Assembly: GCA_947500135.1 (NCBI GenBank) | Contig: CANMQX010000010.1 | Coordinates: 62,001 to 126,000 of the forward strand | DNA length: 64,000 nt | From: an uncultured Paracoccaceae bacterium | GTDB taxonomy: Bacteria; Pseudomonadota; Alphaproteobacteria; Rhodobacterales; Rhodobacteraceae | Direction: 5' to 3' | Shown here: positions 51,307-60,486 of the stretch, piece after piece | How positions within the stretch are numbered: position 1 is the stretch's first letter | Layout of the letters: each line of letters opens with the position of its first letter | Notes under the pieces: model-generated | Seen by the model: only the letters and a program-made list of their open reading frames with translations | What the model was told of the DNA's origin: nothing | Database searches by the model: none | Program-made: the position numbers and the translations under genes

Positions 51307-51885
51307 ATGTCTGCCTGGATCCGCATGATTTCTGATGAGGATGCGAACGACACCTTGAAAGCAGCGCTTGATCTTGCGCGCACCCCACACGGAACGGTCG
51401 ATAATGTGATGCGGGTGCATTCGCTGCGCCCAAGCACGATGAACGGGCATGTCGTGCTATATCGCGCCTGCCTGCATGATGCATCCAATACCGTGCCAAT
51501 GTGGTTTCAGGAGGTCATCAGTTCATACGTGTCCACCCTGAACGACTGCGCTTATTCATATGCCAACCACTGGGCAAATGCGCGTCACCTGATCGGCGAT
51601 GATGAACGTGCCAATGCGGTCGAGGCGGCATTGCAGACCCGCAAGCCCGAAGCTGCATTTGATGGCGTGCAACTTGCTGCGCTCCACTACGCCGAAAAAC
51701 TGACATGCGCGCCGGGCAACATGGTAGAGGATGATGTCGCAGCTTTACGAGACGCCGGTTGGGATGACGGCGCGATTTTAGAAATCAATCAAATCATCTG
51801 CTATTTCAACTACGCAAATCGGCTGTTGAATGGGCTGGGTGTGACAACGGCTGGCGATGTAGTCGGGTATTACAAGAAAGACTGA
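51307..51885 (+). CDS. AhpD/carboxymuconolactone-decarboxylase family protein
   Basis: A 192-residue helical protein of the peroxidase-related (AhpD-like) family. The usual active site Cys-x2-Cys-x3-His is altered: 'LNDCAYSYANHW' keeps the first Cys and the His, but the second Cys is Ser. In AhpD the second Cys is the attacking thiol, so ordinary peroxidase activity is doubtful. AAAGGAAG precedes ATG 51307. It heads a + strand run with XRE-cupin, MATE and IclR genes, with gaps under 10 bases. Confidence 0.82.
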   Translation: MSAWIRMISDEDANDTLKAALDLARTPHGTVDNVMRVHSLRPSTMNGHVVLYRACLHDASNTVPMWFQEVISSYVSTLNDCAYSYANHWANARHLIGDDERANAVEAALQTRKPEAAFDGVQLAALHYAEKLTCAPGNMVEDDVAALRDAGWDDGAILEINQIICYFNYANRLLNGLGVTTAGDVVGYYKKD

Positions 51886-51892
51886 AGCGGCG

Positions 51893-52480
51893 ATGCACAG
51901 TGACCCTCCGGGCAGAATGATCGACCGGGCCATCGGCGCCTCGCTGAAAGAGCTACGCCAACAAAGGGGGCAATCCGCGCGTTGGCTGGCAGAGCAGTCG
52001 GGGATATCGGCTGCGATGGTCAGCCGGATCGAAAACGGGCTGGTGTCACCTTCTATCGGAACCTTGGCCGCACTTTCTGCGGCGCTTGAGGTGCCAATCG
52101 CCTCATTGTTTCGGGAGGCGCATAATGACCACACGGATTTCACGCTCGTCCGGCATGGTGAAGGTTTGAAATCCACCCGGATCTCTGAAGGGCACAGCCA
52201 TGATTACGTCAACCTCGCAACGCATGCCCGCAAGGATCTGCGGTTTCTGGCCCGCCGGGTGACATTGACCCGCGATGGGGGTCGCCCACCGACCTATGTC
52301 GGCCATGGCGTCGTTTTCGTGCAGGTGCTGGAGGGCGAGGCGATCTATTGCTACGGCCAAACCCGATTGACCCTGCGGCCCGGTGATTCCATCAGCGTTG
52401 ATGCCGAACTTAATCATGGCTTCATTGATGTGCTGAGCCCGGAATTCGTGTTTCTATCCGTTCAGGCAGAAAGACCGTAA
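51893..52480 (+). CDS. XRE-cupin transcriptional regulator
   Basis: A 195-residue regulator of the same architecture as the one at 47081: XRE helix-turn-helix ('RWLAEQSGISAAMVSRIENG', residues about 27-46) and C-terminal cupin ('VFVQVLEGEAIYCYGQTRLT', 'LRPGDSISVDAELNHGF'). The two are clearly paralogous in layout and flank the amino-acid importer operon. Starts 7 bases after the AhpD-like gene, and the MATE gene begins 6 bases after it. Possible target: the importer promoter palindrome or its own operon. Confidence 0.9.
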   Translation: MHSDPPGRMIDRAIGASLKELRQQRGQSARWLAEQSGISAAMVSRIENGLVSPSIGTLAALSAALEVPIASLFREAHNDHTDFTLVRHGEGLKSTRISEGHSHDYVNLATHARKDLRFLARRVTLTRDGGRPPTYVGHGVVFVQVLEGEAIYCYGQTRLTLRPGDSISVDAELNHGFIDVLSPEFVFLSVQAERP

Positions 52481-52486
52481 TACAGC

Positions 52487-53884
52487 ATGGCAGCCCCCAT
52501 CGAACTGGATCTGACGAAGGGGCCTATTGCGGGGCATTTTCGCGCGCTGGCCGTGCCCGGTGCCTTGGGGATGCTGTTCAATACGCTTTATAACGTGGTG
52601 GATATGTTCTTTGCCGGGATGCTGTCGACCAGCGCGCAGGCGGGCCTCGCCCTTGGGTTTCAGGCATTCTATATCGCGATGTCAGTCAGTATCGGGCTGG
52701 GGGCGGCAATGGGCGCGCTTGTCGGTAATGCGTTGGGCGCAGGCACCCGGCCCCGCGCGCGCAGGCTTGCCGCACAAGGGATGAGCTTTGGGCTGATCGC
52801 CGCACTGGTACTGGCCTTGGCCGGGCTGTGGTATGGTCCCGCCGTGATCACATTGGTCAGCGAACCGGGTGCCTATCGCGATGCGGGTATCCGGTATTTT
52901 CTGCTTTTGTCATTCGCCCTGCCGGGCTTCATGCTGGCCTTCGCCTGTAACGGCATTTTGCAGGCACATGGCGATGCAAAGTCATTCCAACGCGCATTGA
53001 TGGTCGCGTTCTTTGCCAATATCGCGCTGAACCCGCTGCTGATCTACGGCATCCCCGGCGTCATCGGGGGTATCGGTTTTGATGGCTTGGCCGTATCCAC
53101 GGTAATCAGCCAGACCGGCGTTATGGCATATCTGATCCTGCAGGTTTTACGGCGGCGCAATATGGCGCGGGTGCAGCGCGCCAATTTCATCCCAAGGCTC
53201 GATAAGTTTGGCGAAATCGGCTTGCAGGCCTTGCCAACAGCCGTTTCCATGCTGGTCCTGTTCCTGTCCGGTTTCGTGATGCAATTCGCCCTGAAAGGAT
53301 TTGGCGAACACGCTGTCGCGGGATTCGGCGTTGCCATTCGGATCGAACAAATCCTGTTATTACCTGTGCTTGGCATGACGGGGGCATTGTTGCCGATTGC
53401 CGCGCAAAACTTTGGCGCGGGCAACCATGACCGGGTGCGCGAGGCTGTCTTTTATTGCTGGAAAATCGGGTTCATCATGACGGCAATCGCTTGCCCTATC
53501 TTATGGATTTTCGGGCGATTTTTCCTAAGTTTCTTTACCGATGACCCAGAGGTGATCCGCGTCGGGTTGGCCTATCTGCGGGTCGATAGCCTGATCCTGC
53601 CAGCCTACATGATGCTGTTTGCCGTCAATTCATTCCTGCAAGCGCTCAAGCGCCCAATCTGGACCGTCTGGATCAGCCTGTACCGGCAGGGGTTTGGGGT
53701 GGCTTTCTTTGTCTGGTTATTCATCGGGGTCTTGGATTTCAACGAAATCGGTGTCTGGTTTGGTGTGGCTTGTGCAGTGATCACCGGCCTGGGTTTGGCT
53801 TTGATGATTGCATGGCGAGTCGCAGACAGTGAAATTGGTGGACTGCGTAAACCGGCTAGACAACATCCAAACAGTGAAGTCTAA
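52487..53884 (+). CDS. MATE-family efflux transporter
   Basis: A 465-residue exporter with twelve membrane helices in two halves, of the NorM/DinF-like MATE family. Typical stretches are 'LAVPGALGMLFNTLYNVVDM' at the start of the first half, 'PGFMLAFACNGILQAHGDAK' and, in the second half, 'LFLSGFVMQFALKGFGEHAV'. MATE proteins export cationic or amphipathic small molecules using sodium or proton gradients. Co-transcription with XRE-cupin and IclR regulators suggests it exports a pathway substrate or toxic intermediate. Confidence 0.92.
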   Translation: MAAPIELDLTKGPIAGHFRALAVPGALGMLFNTLYNVVDMFFAGMLSTSAQAGLALGFQAFYIAMSVSIGLGAAMGALVGNALGAGTRPRARRLAAQGMSFGLIAALVLALAGLWYGPAVITLVSEPGAYRDAGIRYFLLLSFALPGFMLAFACNGILQAHGDAKSFQRALMVAFFANIALNPLLIYGIPGVIGGIGFDGLAVSTVISQTGVMAYLILQVLRRRNMARVQRANFIPRLDKFGEIGLQALPTAVSMLVLFLSGFVMQFALKGFGEHAVAGFGVAIRIEQILLLPVLGMTGALLPIAAQNFGAGNHDRVREAVFYCWKIGFIMTAIACPILWIFGRFFLSFFTDDPEVIRVGLAYLRVDSLILPAYMMLFAVNSFLQALKRPIWTVWISLYRQGFGVAFFVWLFIGVLDFNEIGVWFGVACAVITGLGLALMIAWRVADSEIGGLRKPARQHPNSEV

Positions 53885-53893
53885 CGCGAAAGG

Positions 53894-54670
53894 ATGAAGG
53901 AAAAGCCGATCCCAACCTATTCCGCGCCTGCGCTGGAAAAAGGGCTCGACATTGTCGAGCTGTTATCCAAGCAGGATGTCGGCCTGACCCAGTCGGAAAT
54001 AGCCCGCGCGCTTGGACGAACCGTGGGTGAAATTTTTCGGATGCTGATGGTCCTTCAGGATCGTGGATATGTATCGCAGGACCCGCTTTCGGATCGTTAC
54101 AGCCTGACGACTTATATCTTTGAAATCGCACTTCGCATTCCCGTTGTCGGGCGCATGACAGCCGTCGCCGGTCCATTGATGCGCGACCTGTCTGCCAAGA
54201 CAAATCAATCTGTTCATCTGGCCATCCTCAGCGAAGGCACGGTGCTGGTTGTCGGGCAAGCCAATTCACCCGGTAACAATGTTCTGTCGGTCCGGCTGGG
54301 AGCCAAGATTGATCTATGGCGTGCGTCTTCAGGGCGCGTCATTCTGGCCTTCACGTCCGAACAGGAAGTGGCCCGCCTGATGCAGAACGTGCCCCTGCCG
54401 GATGAAAGCCCCGCCAGTCAGATCCTTGAGGAACTGGCCCAGATCAAAAAGACCGGTCTAGAGGTGCGCGACAGCTTTATTGTGAAGGGGGTCGTGAACA
54501 TCTCGGCCCCCATCATCGATCACTCCGGTCTTGCTGTCGGTGCGCTGACCATGCCGCATATCGAACGGTACGGCGAGACAATCACCTTTGATCAGTGCAA
54601 ACAGGAACTGGTCGCAACTGCCGCCAGCCTAACCCGTCATTTGGGCGGGCAGCCGCCGGGGGTCAGCTAA
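53894..54670 (+). CDS. IclR-family transcriptional regulator
   Basis: A 258-residue regulator: N-terminal winged helix ('LDIVELLSKQDVGLTQSEIA', 'ALGRTVGEIFRMLMVLQDRG', residues about 15-60) and the IclR effector domain ('MRDLSAKTNQSVHLAILSEG', 'VRDSFIVKGVVNISAPIIDH'). Its 3' end overlaps the convergent Gfo/Idh/MocA gene by eight bases. It is the best candidate controller of the divergent MaoC clusters, whose shared 47-base promoter region carries a large inverted repeat. Confidence 0.93.
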   Translation: MKEKPIPTYSAPALEKGLDIVELLSKQDVGLTQSEIARALGRTVGEIFRMLMVLQDRGYVSQDPLSDRYSLTTYIFEIALRIPVVGRMTAVAGPLMRDLSAKTNQSVHLAILSEGTVLVVGQANSPGNNVLSVRLGAKIDLWRASSGRVILAFTSEQEVARLMQNVPLPDESPASQILEELAQIKKTGLEVRDSFIVKGVVNISAPIIDHSGLAVGALTMPHIERYGETITFDQCKQELVATAASLTRHLGGQPPGVS

Positions 54671-55724
54671 GGTTCAGTGGCGTCGCCGGTGTTTTTATGC
54701 TTGCGAAACAAGCCTCGACCAATGCCATTGTCTGATACGCATCTTCGACTCCGGCGAACAGATGGTCATCCTCACCCGCATCGAAACGCTGCACATTACG
54801 CATGGTGCCCATGAAGCTTTCGATGAACCAACTGCCTTCAAGCGGGATCTGCTCCCACTCCTCACCATTCTTGCAATACCAAAGCTCATCCGCTTCGCCA
54901 TTTGGATAGTCGAAACACACCCCAAGCTTGACCATCATTACGCCTTCGGTCCCTTCAATGCGGAACCAGGCCGATTGGAATTTGCGGCCCGCCTGATGGT
55001 TGTGATTAATCGACATGACCCCGCGTAACGTATCGCCGTAATCCAGAATGACCGACGTCCGGGTTTGCGCAAAATCAGCGGCGCGCGGGTCGCGCATGGA
55101 CCGGGCGAACACACCGTCAGGGTTCCCCGCCAGCGCACGGATCGTATCAAGGTAATGGATCGAATGCACCGCAATCTCAACCCGCTCCATCGGGATCAGG
55201 AAAGGAAACAAGGTCCAGGGGGTGAAGATGTTCAGATGCACCTCAATCTCTAGCAGTTCACCAATCAACCCCTGTTCAATGGCGGCGCGGGCAGCCATCA
55301 TCATGGGCGAAAACCGTAGTTGGAAATTGACAGCGGCCTTGAGCCCCTTATCCCGGCATATCTGGCGAATCTCGCGCGCCTGATCCAGATCTGCGCCCAT
55401 CGGCTTTTGGATCAGCATCGCTGCACCATCCGGCAGATCGCGCAGTATCCCCGCAATCGCATGGGGCGGCACCGCAATATCGTAGATCACTTCTGTACCA
55501 TTTGCAGCCGCAGCAGCCGCGACGGTGTCATGGACATTTGCGATCTTGTAATCATCAGCAAGACCTTGCGCGCGCCAGGCATCCAGATCGGTAACCCCGG
55601 AAACGGTCAGCCCGGCCTTGGCATAGGCGGGCATATGGGCATCGCGGACGATCCCACCCGCCCCGATGATGACAATCGGTTTCGGCTTGCTTGGCGCAGG
55701 CCAGCTTTGTCTTAGATCTTTCAT
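54663..55724 (-). CDS. Gfo/Idh/MocA-family oxidoreductase
   Basis: A 353-residue NAD(P)-dependent oxidoreductase of the sugar/polyol type: Rossmann loop 'IVIIGAGGIVRDAHMPAYAK' (about 18-37) and 'AAMLIQKPMGADLDQAREI', where the usual Glu-Lys-Pro is Gln-Lys-Pro with the catalytic Lys kept. The C-terminal half has 'FSPMMMAARAAIEQGLIGEL' and 'IAVHSIHYLDTIRALAGNP' with the substrate His. ATG 55724 overlaps the MaoC stop (ATGA), so translation is coupled. Acts with the MaoC protein in the - strand arm of the cluster; probably oxidises a sugar acid or cyclitol. Confidence 0.9.
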   Translation of the reverse strand: MKDLRQSWPAPSKPKPIVIIGAGGIVRDAHMPAYAKAGLTVSGVTDLDAWRAQGLADDYKIANVHDTVAAAAAANGTEVIYDIAVPPHAIAGILRDLPDGAAMLIQKPMGADLDQAREIRQICRDKGLKAAVNFQLRFSPMMMAARAAIEQGLIGELLEIEVHLNIFTPWTLFPFLIPMERVEIAVHSIHYLDTIRALAGNPDGVFARSMRDPRAADFAQTRTSVILDYGDTLRGVMSINHNHQAGRKFQSAWFRIEGTEGVMMVKLGVCFDYPNGEADELWYCKNGEEWEQIPLEGSWFIESFMGTMRNVQRFDAGEDDHLFAGVEDAYQTMALVEACFASIKTPATPLNLS

Positions 55725-56173
55725 GCTGCTGCCCCCTTCATTTCGACGAGCAATATATGTTCGCAATACATCACGGTGCTGCCATCCTGCTTTTTCGTCT
55801 CGGTAATCTCGACCACTTTACCATAGCCTTCGCGTTTCGGGTCCGGGGCCATATCACCGATGGTGACAATTGTGTGGATCGTATCACCGATATGCACCGG
55901 GGTCGGAAAACGCAGCCGTTCATACCCGTAGGTGAAGGCACGCGGATTAATCTGGGTGGCTGTCAGGCCAACGCCGATCGCAAAGGTCATGGTACCATGC
56001 GCGATGCGCTGGCCAAAAGGCTGCGTTGCACAAAACTCGGCATCCATGTGATGCGGAAAGAAATCGCCCGTGTGCCCGGCATGCGTCACGATATCGGTCT
56101 CGGTGACTGTGCGCCCGATAGTCTTGCGCACTGCACCGGCGACGTAATCTTCGAAGAATTGTTCGTATTCCAC
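55721..56173 (-). CDS. MaoC-family dehydratase/hydratase (1)
   Basis: A 150-residue hot-dog-fold MaoC-like protein. The hydratase-2 motif is visible: 'HAGHTGDFFPHHMDAEFCAT' (about 31-50) with Asp and His in the catalytic positions, then 'GQRIAHGTMTFAIGVGLT'. It should add or remove water on an enoyl-CoA thioester. The start is GTG 56173, with AAGGATGGAG upstream. It pairs with the Gfo/Idh/MocA gene and is divergent from a second MaoC gene; the two MaoC proteins share the phrases 'SYGYDRLRF' / 'TYGYERLRF' and may form a heteromer. Confidence 0.88.
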   Translation of the reverse strand: MEYEQFFEDYVAGAVRKTIGRTVTETDIVTHAGHTGDFFPHHMDAEFCATQPFGQRIAHGTMTFAIGVGLTATQINPRAFTYGYERLRFPTPVHIGDTIHTIVTIGDMAPDPKREGYGKVVEITETKKQDGSTVMYCEHILLVEMKGAAA

Positions 56174-56192
56174 AGCTCCATCCTTTTAATTA

Positions 56193-56227
56193 TTTTCATA
56201 TGTACAAAATAATTTGACATATGAAAA
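56193..56227. promoter_or_regulatory. Large inverted repeat between the divergent MaoC genes
   Basis: TTTTCATATGT (56193-56203) and ACATATGAAAA (56217-56227) are perfect 11-base inverted arms around a 13-base centre; allowing one bulged A extends each arm through CAAA/TTTG to about 15 bases. It fills nearly all of the 47-base gap and overlaps the first possible start of the + strand gene. Size and position suit an IclR-type operator controlling both directions (inference). Confidence 0.75.
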
Positions 56228-56802
56228 GTCAGAATGCTAGGACTCCCTCAACTTGGATGGGGACTCACTTGGCACAGATAGGAACGCATAGGCGTGGGCT
56301 GCCCGGACTGCCTGACGACCACGCGGAGGTGCCGGTCTGGAATTCAGAAAACTGGTATTTCGAGGATTTTGAGGTCGGCGATAAAATCCGGTCTATCCGG
56401 CGCACGATTTCCGAAGGGGAATCGATGCTGTTCAACAGCCTGGTGATGGATCACCACCCCTATGTCAGCGATCAGGAATTTGCGGCGAAAGAAGGTGTCT
56501 TTGGCAAACGTCTGGTGGCCGGTGCCATGGTGTTTTCCTATGGGCTGGGGCTGGCCGCCACCAATTGCCTGAACTCATTTTCTTATGGCTATGACCGGCT
56601 GCGTTTCATCAAACCCGTGTTCATCGGGGATACGATCTACACGATCCGCGAAAACATCGCCAAAGAACCCAAAGACGACAAGATGGGCAAAGTCCGGGTC
56701 AGCTATTCCGTCTATAAGGGCGAAGGTGAGCTTGCGCTTTATTGCGAACATCTGATGACCGCGCTTTACCGTGACCCGGCGGAGGCGCGCGATGACGGAT
56801 AA
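56221..56802 (+). CDS. MaoC-family dehydratase/hydratase (2)
   Basis: A MaoC-like hot-dog-fold protein, 193 residues from the first ATG. Its fold starts near '[20 protein letters not shown]'; the catalytic region is '[14 protein letters not shown]' then '[20 protein letters not shown]', in which the canonical Asp-x4-His is less clear than in its neighbour. ATG 56221 lies inside the inverted repeat and has no ribosome site, so either the message is leaderless or the true start is ATG 56257 (MGTHLAQ). It overlaps the next gene by 11 bases. Probably works with the first MaoC protein on a CoA thioester. Confidence 0.82.
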   Translation: MKSQNARTPSTWMGTHLAQIGTHRRGLPGLPDDHAEVPVWNSENWYFEDFEVGDKIRSIRRTISEGESMLFNSLVMDHHPYVSDQEFAAKEGVFGKRLVAGAMVFSYGLGLAATNCLNSFSYGYDRLRFIKPVFIGDTIYTIRENIAKEPKDDKMGKVRVSYSVYKGEGELALYCEHLMTALYRDPAEARDDG

Positions 56803-57931
56803 GATTACCCTGCGCGGCATGACATGGAACCACAGCCGGGGCGTTGACCCGATGCTGGCCACCTCGGCCCAGTTTACCAAGGATCACCCGGGCGTAGAAA
56901 TCATCTGGGAAAAACGGTCACTACAAGCCTTTGCGGACCGCCCCATTGGCGACATGGCCACCGATTACGACCTGATGGTGATCGACCATCCTCATGTGGG
57001 TGAGGTGGCAGGATCAGGGCATCTGGTGGCATTCGACCAGTTAGACCGCGCCGATGAGCTGGCCGAACTGGCCGCGCAATCGGTTGGCGCATCCCACCCA
57101 TCCTATAACTTTGACGGGCATCAATGGGGTCTGGCGATCGACGCGGCTACGCCGGTTGCATCGTTCCGCCCCGATCTGCTGGACGCCGCACCATCACGGT
57201 GGGCCGATGTTATGCAACTGGCATCAAACGGTAAGGTCGCGCTGGCCCTGATCCCGATCAACACTCTGATGACCTTCTTTGGACTGGCCCGCAATCAGGG
57301 CATCGCTGTTGCCGAAGATCCCAAGGCGTTGATGGATCGCGCCGAGGCGGAGCAGGTTCTGGAAATGCTGACGGAGCTGGCTGCAAGGGTTGATCCGCGC
57401 TGCCTGACGCTAGACCCGATTGGCGTTTTGGAATGGATGGGACGAACGGCGGATGCGCCCGCCTATTGCCCCTTTGGCTATGGCTACACCAATTACAGCC
57501 GCGACGGGTATTGCCGGTTTCCGATCAAGTTCGCCGATGCGCCTGGCGTGGACGACAACGGCCCGCGCGGCACGGTCATTGGCGGCACGGGCATCGCCAT
57601 TTCCAGTAAATGCAAGTATATCGACATCGCCGCCGACTATGCGTTCTGGATCGCTGGGGCTGCCTGTCAGACCAAGCTTTTCTTTCAAAGCGGGGGGCAG
57701 CCGGGCAACGCCGCAGCGTGGGAGGCCGACAGCACCAATGCGGCCACGCGCGACTTCTTTCGCGACACCCGTAAAACGCTGGAAACCGCATGGCTGCGCC
57801 CGCGCTACGACGGGTACATGGGGTTTCAGGATCGGGGTGGCGACATCCTGCACGCCTGCCTGCGCGGCGATGCGACGATAACGGACACGCTGAATACGCT
57901 GGATGATGCGTATCGCGAGAGCCGGACATGA
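56792..57931 (+). CDS. Solute-binding-like protein without signal peptide
   Basis: A 379-residue protein with the fold pattern of family 1 extracellular solute-binding proteins: '[20 protein letters not shown]', '[20 protein letters not shown]', '[20 protein letters not shown]' and '[20 protein letters not shown]'. The domain starts within four residues of the ATG; there is no signal peptide, so it should stay in the cytoplasm. It is wedged between MaoC and CaiB genes, overlapping both (11 and 4 bases), not beside the permeases. A separate solute-binding protein with a signal is encoded two genes on. It may bind a sugar or CoA-linked intermediate; the role is unknown. Confidence 0.75.
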   Translation: MTDKITLRGMTWNHSRGVDPMLATSAQFTKDHPGVEIIWEKRSLQAFADRPIGDMATDYDLMVIDHPHVGEVAGSGHLVAFDQLDRADELAELAAQSVGASHPSYNFDGHQWGLAIDAATPVASFRPDLLDAAPSRWADVMQLASNGKVALALIPINTLMTFFGLARNQGIAVAEDPKALMDRAEAEQVLEMLTELAARVDPRCLTLDPIGVLEWMGRTADAPAYCPFGYGYTNYSRDGYCRFPIKFADAPGVDDNGPRGTVIGGTGIAISSKCKYIDIAADYAFWIAGAACQTKLFFQSGGQPGNAAAWEADSTNAATRDFFRDTRKTLETAWLRPRYDGYMGFQDRGGDILHACLRGDATITDTLNTLDDAYRESRT

Positions 57932-59112
57932 GGGTCCTGCCCCAATCCGACCGCCCGCTTGATGGGCTGGTGGTTGTAGATTTCAGCCAATTCCTGTCAG
58001 GCCCACTTTGCGGGCTGAAACTGGCCGATCTGGGCGCACGGGTGATCAAGGTGGAACGCCCGGGCATTGGAGATTTGTGCCGAAACCTCTACCTGTCGGA
58101 CATCGATATCGACGGTGATAACTCTCTGTTTCATGCGATCAACCGGAACAAGGAAAGCATCACTGCCGATCTGCGCAGCCCGGATGACCACGCAGCTTTG
58201 GTGGAACTGATCAAAACCGCAGATGTCGTCATCCAGAACTTCCGCCCCGGGGTGATTGAACGTCAAGGGTTGGGCTATGACGACGTCAAGGCGATCAATC
58301 CCCGGATCATCTATGGCAGCATATCCGGCTACGGCGAAGACGGGCCATGGAAGGACCTGCCCGGTCAGGACCTGTTGGCGCAGGCTCGGTCGGGGTTGTT
58401 ATGGCTAACAGGCAGTGCTGATGATGCACCCATGCCGATGGGGCTGGCTGTGGCTGATATGCTGGCGGGCAATGCGCTGGCGCAGGGTATTTTGGCCGCG
58501 CTTGTCGGGCGGGGCATCCACGGTCGCGGCGCACTGGTACAGACCAGCCTGTTGGAAGCCATGATCGACTTTCAGTTCGAGGTGCTGTCCACCCATCTGA
58601 ACGATGGTCAGCGGTTGCCCGAACGCAGTGGAGTCAACGGGGCGCATGCCTATCTGGGCGCGCCCTATGGTGTTTACGCGACCAAGGACGGTTATCTTGC
58701 GCTGGCAATGACCCCATCGCTGCAAGTACTGGCCGAATTGTTGCAGGTCGATGGGCTGGACGGCTATTTCGACGACCCTGCCGCCATGATGCGTCAGCGG
58801 GATGACATCAAGACCGTGCTTTCCAAACAGATCGCCACCCGGACCACGGCCGAATGGCTGGCCATTCTGCAACCGGCCGACATCTGGTGTTCAGAGGTCC
58901 TGAACTGGGCACAGATGCGCGAAACCGAGGCTTACAAACGCCTTGATCTGGAACAATCGATTACGCGGAACCACAGCGTACATCTTGAAACTGTTCGCTC
59001 ACCCATCCGCTTTAACGGGGCCACGCTGAAATCGAACCGCGCAGCCCCCGCGCTTGGACAGGACACGGATCGTGTTCTGGCCCCCAAACGGCCGCAAGAC
59101 GCGGCACACTGA
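57928..59112 (+). CDS. CaiB/BaiF family CoA-transferase
   Basis: A 394-residue class III CoA-transferase moving CoA between acids without ATP. N-terminal 'LVVVDFSQFLSGPLCGLKLA' and 'DLGARVIKVERPGIGD' bind CoA; the catalytic aspartate lies in 'DLPGQDLLAQARSGLLWLTG' (about residue 150). The last part is the linking domain typical of these interlocked dimers. It overlaps the preceding gene (ATGA). With two MaoC proteins it indicates activation of an acid to a CoA thioester and hydration or dehydration of it. Confidence 0.92.
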   Translation: MRVLPQSDRPLDGLVVVDFSQFLSGPLCGLKLADLGARVIKVERPGIGDLCRNLYLSDIDIDGDNSLFHAINRNKESITADLRSPDDHAALVELIKTADVVIQNFRPGVIERQGLGYDDVKAINPRIIYGSISGYGEDGPWKDLPGQDLLAQARSGLLWLTGSADDAPMPMGLAVADMLAGNALAQGILAALVGRGIHGRGALVQTSLLEAMIDFQFEVLSTHLNDGQRLPERSGVNGAHAYLGAPYGVYATKDGYLALAMTPSLQVLAELLQVDGLDGYFDDPAAMMRQRDDIKTVLSKQIATRTTAEWLAILQPADIWCSEVLNWAQMRETEAYKRLDLEQSITRNHSVHLETVRSPIRFNGATLKSNRAAPALGQDTDRVLAPKRPQDAAH

Positions 59113-59138
59113 CGGTCAAACATCCGAGGGAGGAAATC

Positions 59139-60470
59139 ATGACCAAGATGACATTCAAAAGACTGCTGGCAGCAACCGCGCTGACCGGCATCGCGGCGAC
59201 TGCCGCCATCGCAGAAGAGGTCGATTACGGCAAGTTTGATGGCTACACCCTGCGTGTCAAACTGATCGGCGGCGCGCAGTATGAACCGCTTTACGCCCGT
59301 ATCGCCGAATGGGAGGCGATGACCGGCGCCACTGTTGATGTCCTGTCACGCAAGAACCATTTCGAACTGGATCGCGAGATCAAGCAGGACATCGCAGCAG
59401 GCACGTTGGATTGGTGCGTGGGATCCAACCACACCAGTTTCGCCCCGCAATACGGGTCAATCTACATCGACCTGAACGGGGTCATTGCCGATGCCACATT
59501 GGCAGAATTCCAGACCCTTGCGCTGGAAAACTCTACCGTTGACGGGCGTCTGGTCCAGCTTCCACGCCATTCGGACATCTCAAACCTTTACTACATCAAG
59601 TCACTGTTCGAGGACGCTGATAATCAGGCCAAGTTCGAGGCCGAATTTGGCTATGCCCTGACCCCGCCGGAAACATGGGACCAGGTCAAGGATCAGGCGA
59701 TATTCTTTGCCGACGCGCCAACATTCTATGGCACACAGTTTGTCGGTAAGGACGAGGCAATCACCGGGCGCTTTTATGAGCTGCTTGTCGCGAATGGTGG
59801 TGCCCTGTTTGACGAAGACTGGAACCCGACCTTCAATTCCGAAGCAGGCGTTGAGGCGGTCAACTTCTTCAAGGATCTCTATGAAGCGCAGGCTGTTCCA
59901 GCCGGCTCGTTGAACTATCTTTGGGATGATACCGGACTTGGCTTTGCCTCTGGCACCGTTGCGCTGAACCTCGACTGGGCCGGTTGGGCGTCTTTCTTCA
60001 ATGATCCAGAAAATTCAAAAATTGCCGGTGATATCGGCCTTGTCCGAGCGCCAAAGGGATCTGCCGGCATCCGCACCGGCTGGTCGGGCAGTCACTCATT
60101 CTCGATCACTGAAACATGCGACAATACTGACGCCGCTGCGTCTTTCGTGACATTCCTGACAAGCCATGAAAGCCAGATGGTTGAAGCAACGGCAGGTTTG
60201 CTGCCCACCCGCGCCGCTGTTTGGGACGATGCAAAGGCGCAGTTCACCGCCGACGGCAATGACTTTCTTGTCGAAGTCTTTGAAACCTATGCCGTGTCCA
60301 TGTCCGAAGACGCGTTCACCCCGCCCCTGATCACCCCATGGATCGAGGTTTCCAACGAGATCTGGCCTCAGCTTCAGGCCGCCATCCTTGGTGAAAAAAC
60401 GGCGCAAGAGGCGCTGGACGAAGCCGCTGATGCCGCCCGTATCGTCATGGAAGACGCCGGGTACCTTTAA
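59139..60470 (+). CDS. Sugar-type ABC transporter solute-binding protein
   Basis: A 443-residue family 1 solute-binding protein, signal peptide 'KRLLAATALTGIAATAAIAE'. Conserved regions: 'LYARIAEWEAMTGATVDVLS', 'GRLVQLPRHSDISNLYYIKS' and 'WSGSHSFSITETCDNTDAAA'. GAGGGAGGAAATC before ATG 59139 is a very strong ribosome site, consistent with the high level needed for a binding protein. A hairpin follows its stop. Ligand likely a sugar, sugar acid or polyol, from its partner permeases. Confidence 0.92.
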   Translation: MTKMTFKRLLAATALTGIAATAAIAEEVDYGKFDGYTLRVKLIGGAQYEPLYARIAEWEAMTGATVDVLSRKNHFELDREIKQDIAAGTLDWCVGSNHTSFAPQYGSIYIDLNGVIADATLAEFQTLALENSTVDGRLVQLPRHSDISNLYYIKSLFEDADNQAKFEAEFGYALTPPETWDQVKDQAIFFADAPTFYGTQFVGKDEAITGRFYELLVANGGALFDEDWNPTFNSEAGVEAVNFFKDLYEAQAVPAGSLNYLWDDTGLGFASGTVALNLDWAGWASFFNDPENSKIAGDIGLVRAPKGSAGIRTGWSGSHSFSITETCDNTDAAASFVTFLTSHESQMVEATAGLLPTRAAVWDDAKAQFTADGNDFLVEVFETYAVSMSEDAFTPPLITPWIEVSNEIWPQLQAAILGEKTAQEALDEAADAARIVMEDAGYL

Positions 60471-60486
60471 CTCACCTCCCTGACCT

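Noticed and set aside
50318..51499. Longer reading of the importer ATPase from 51499
   Set aside because: The added 145 residues lack any ATPase feature, cross the promoter palindrome and overlap the divergent AhpD-like gene.
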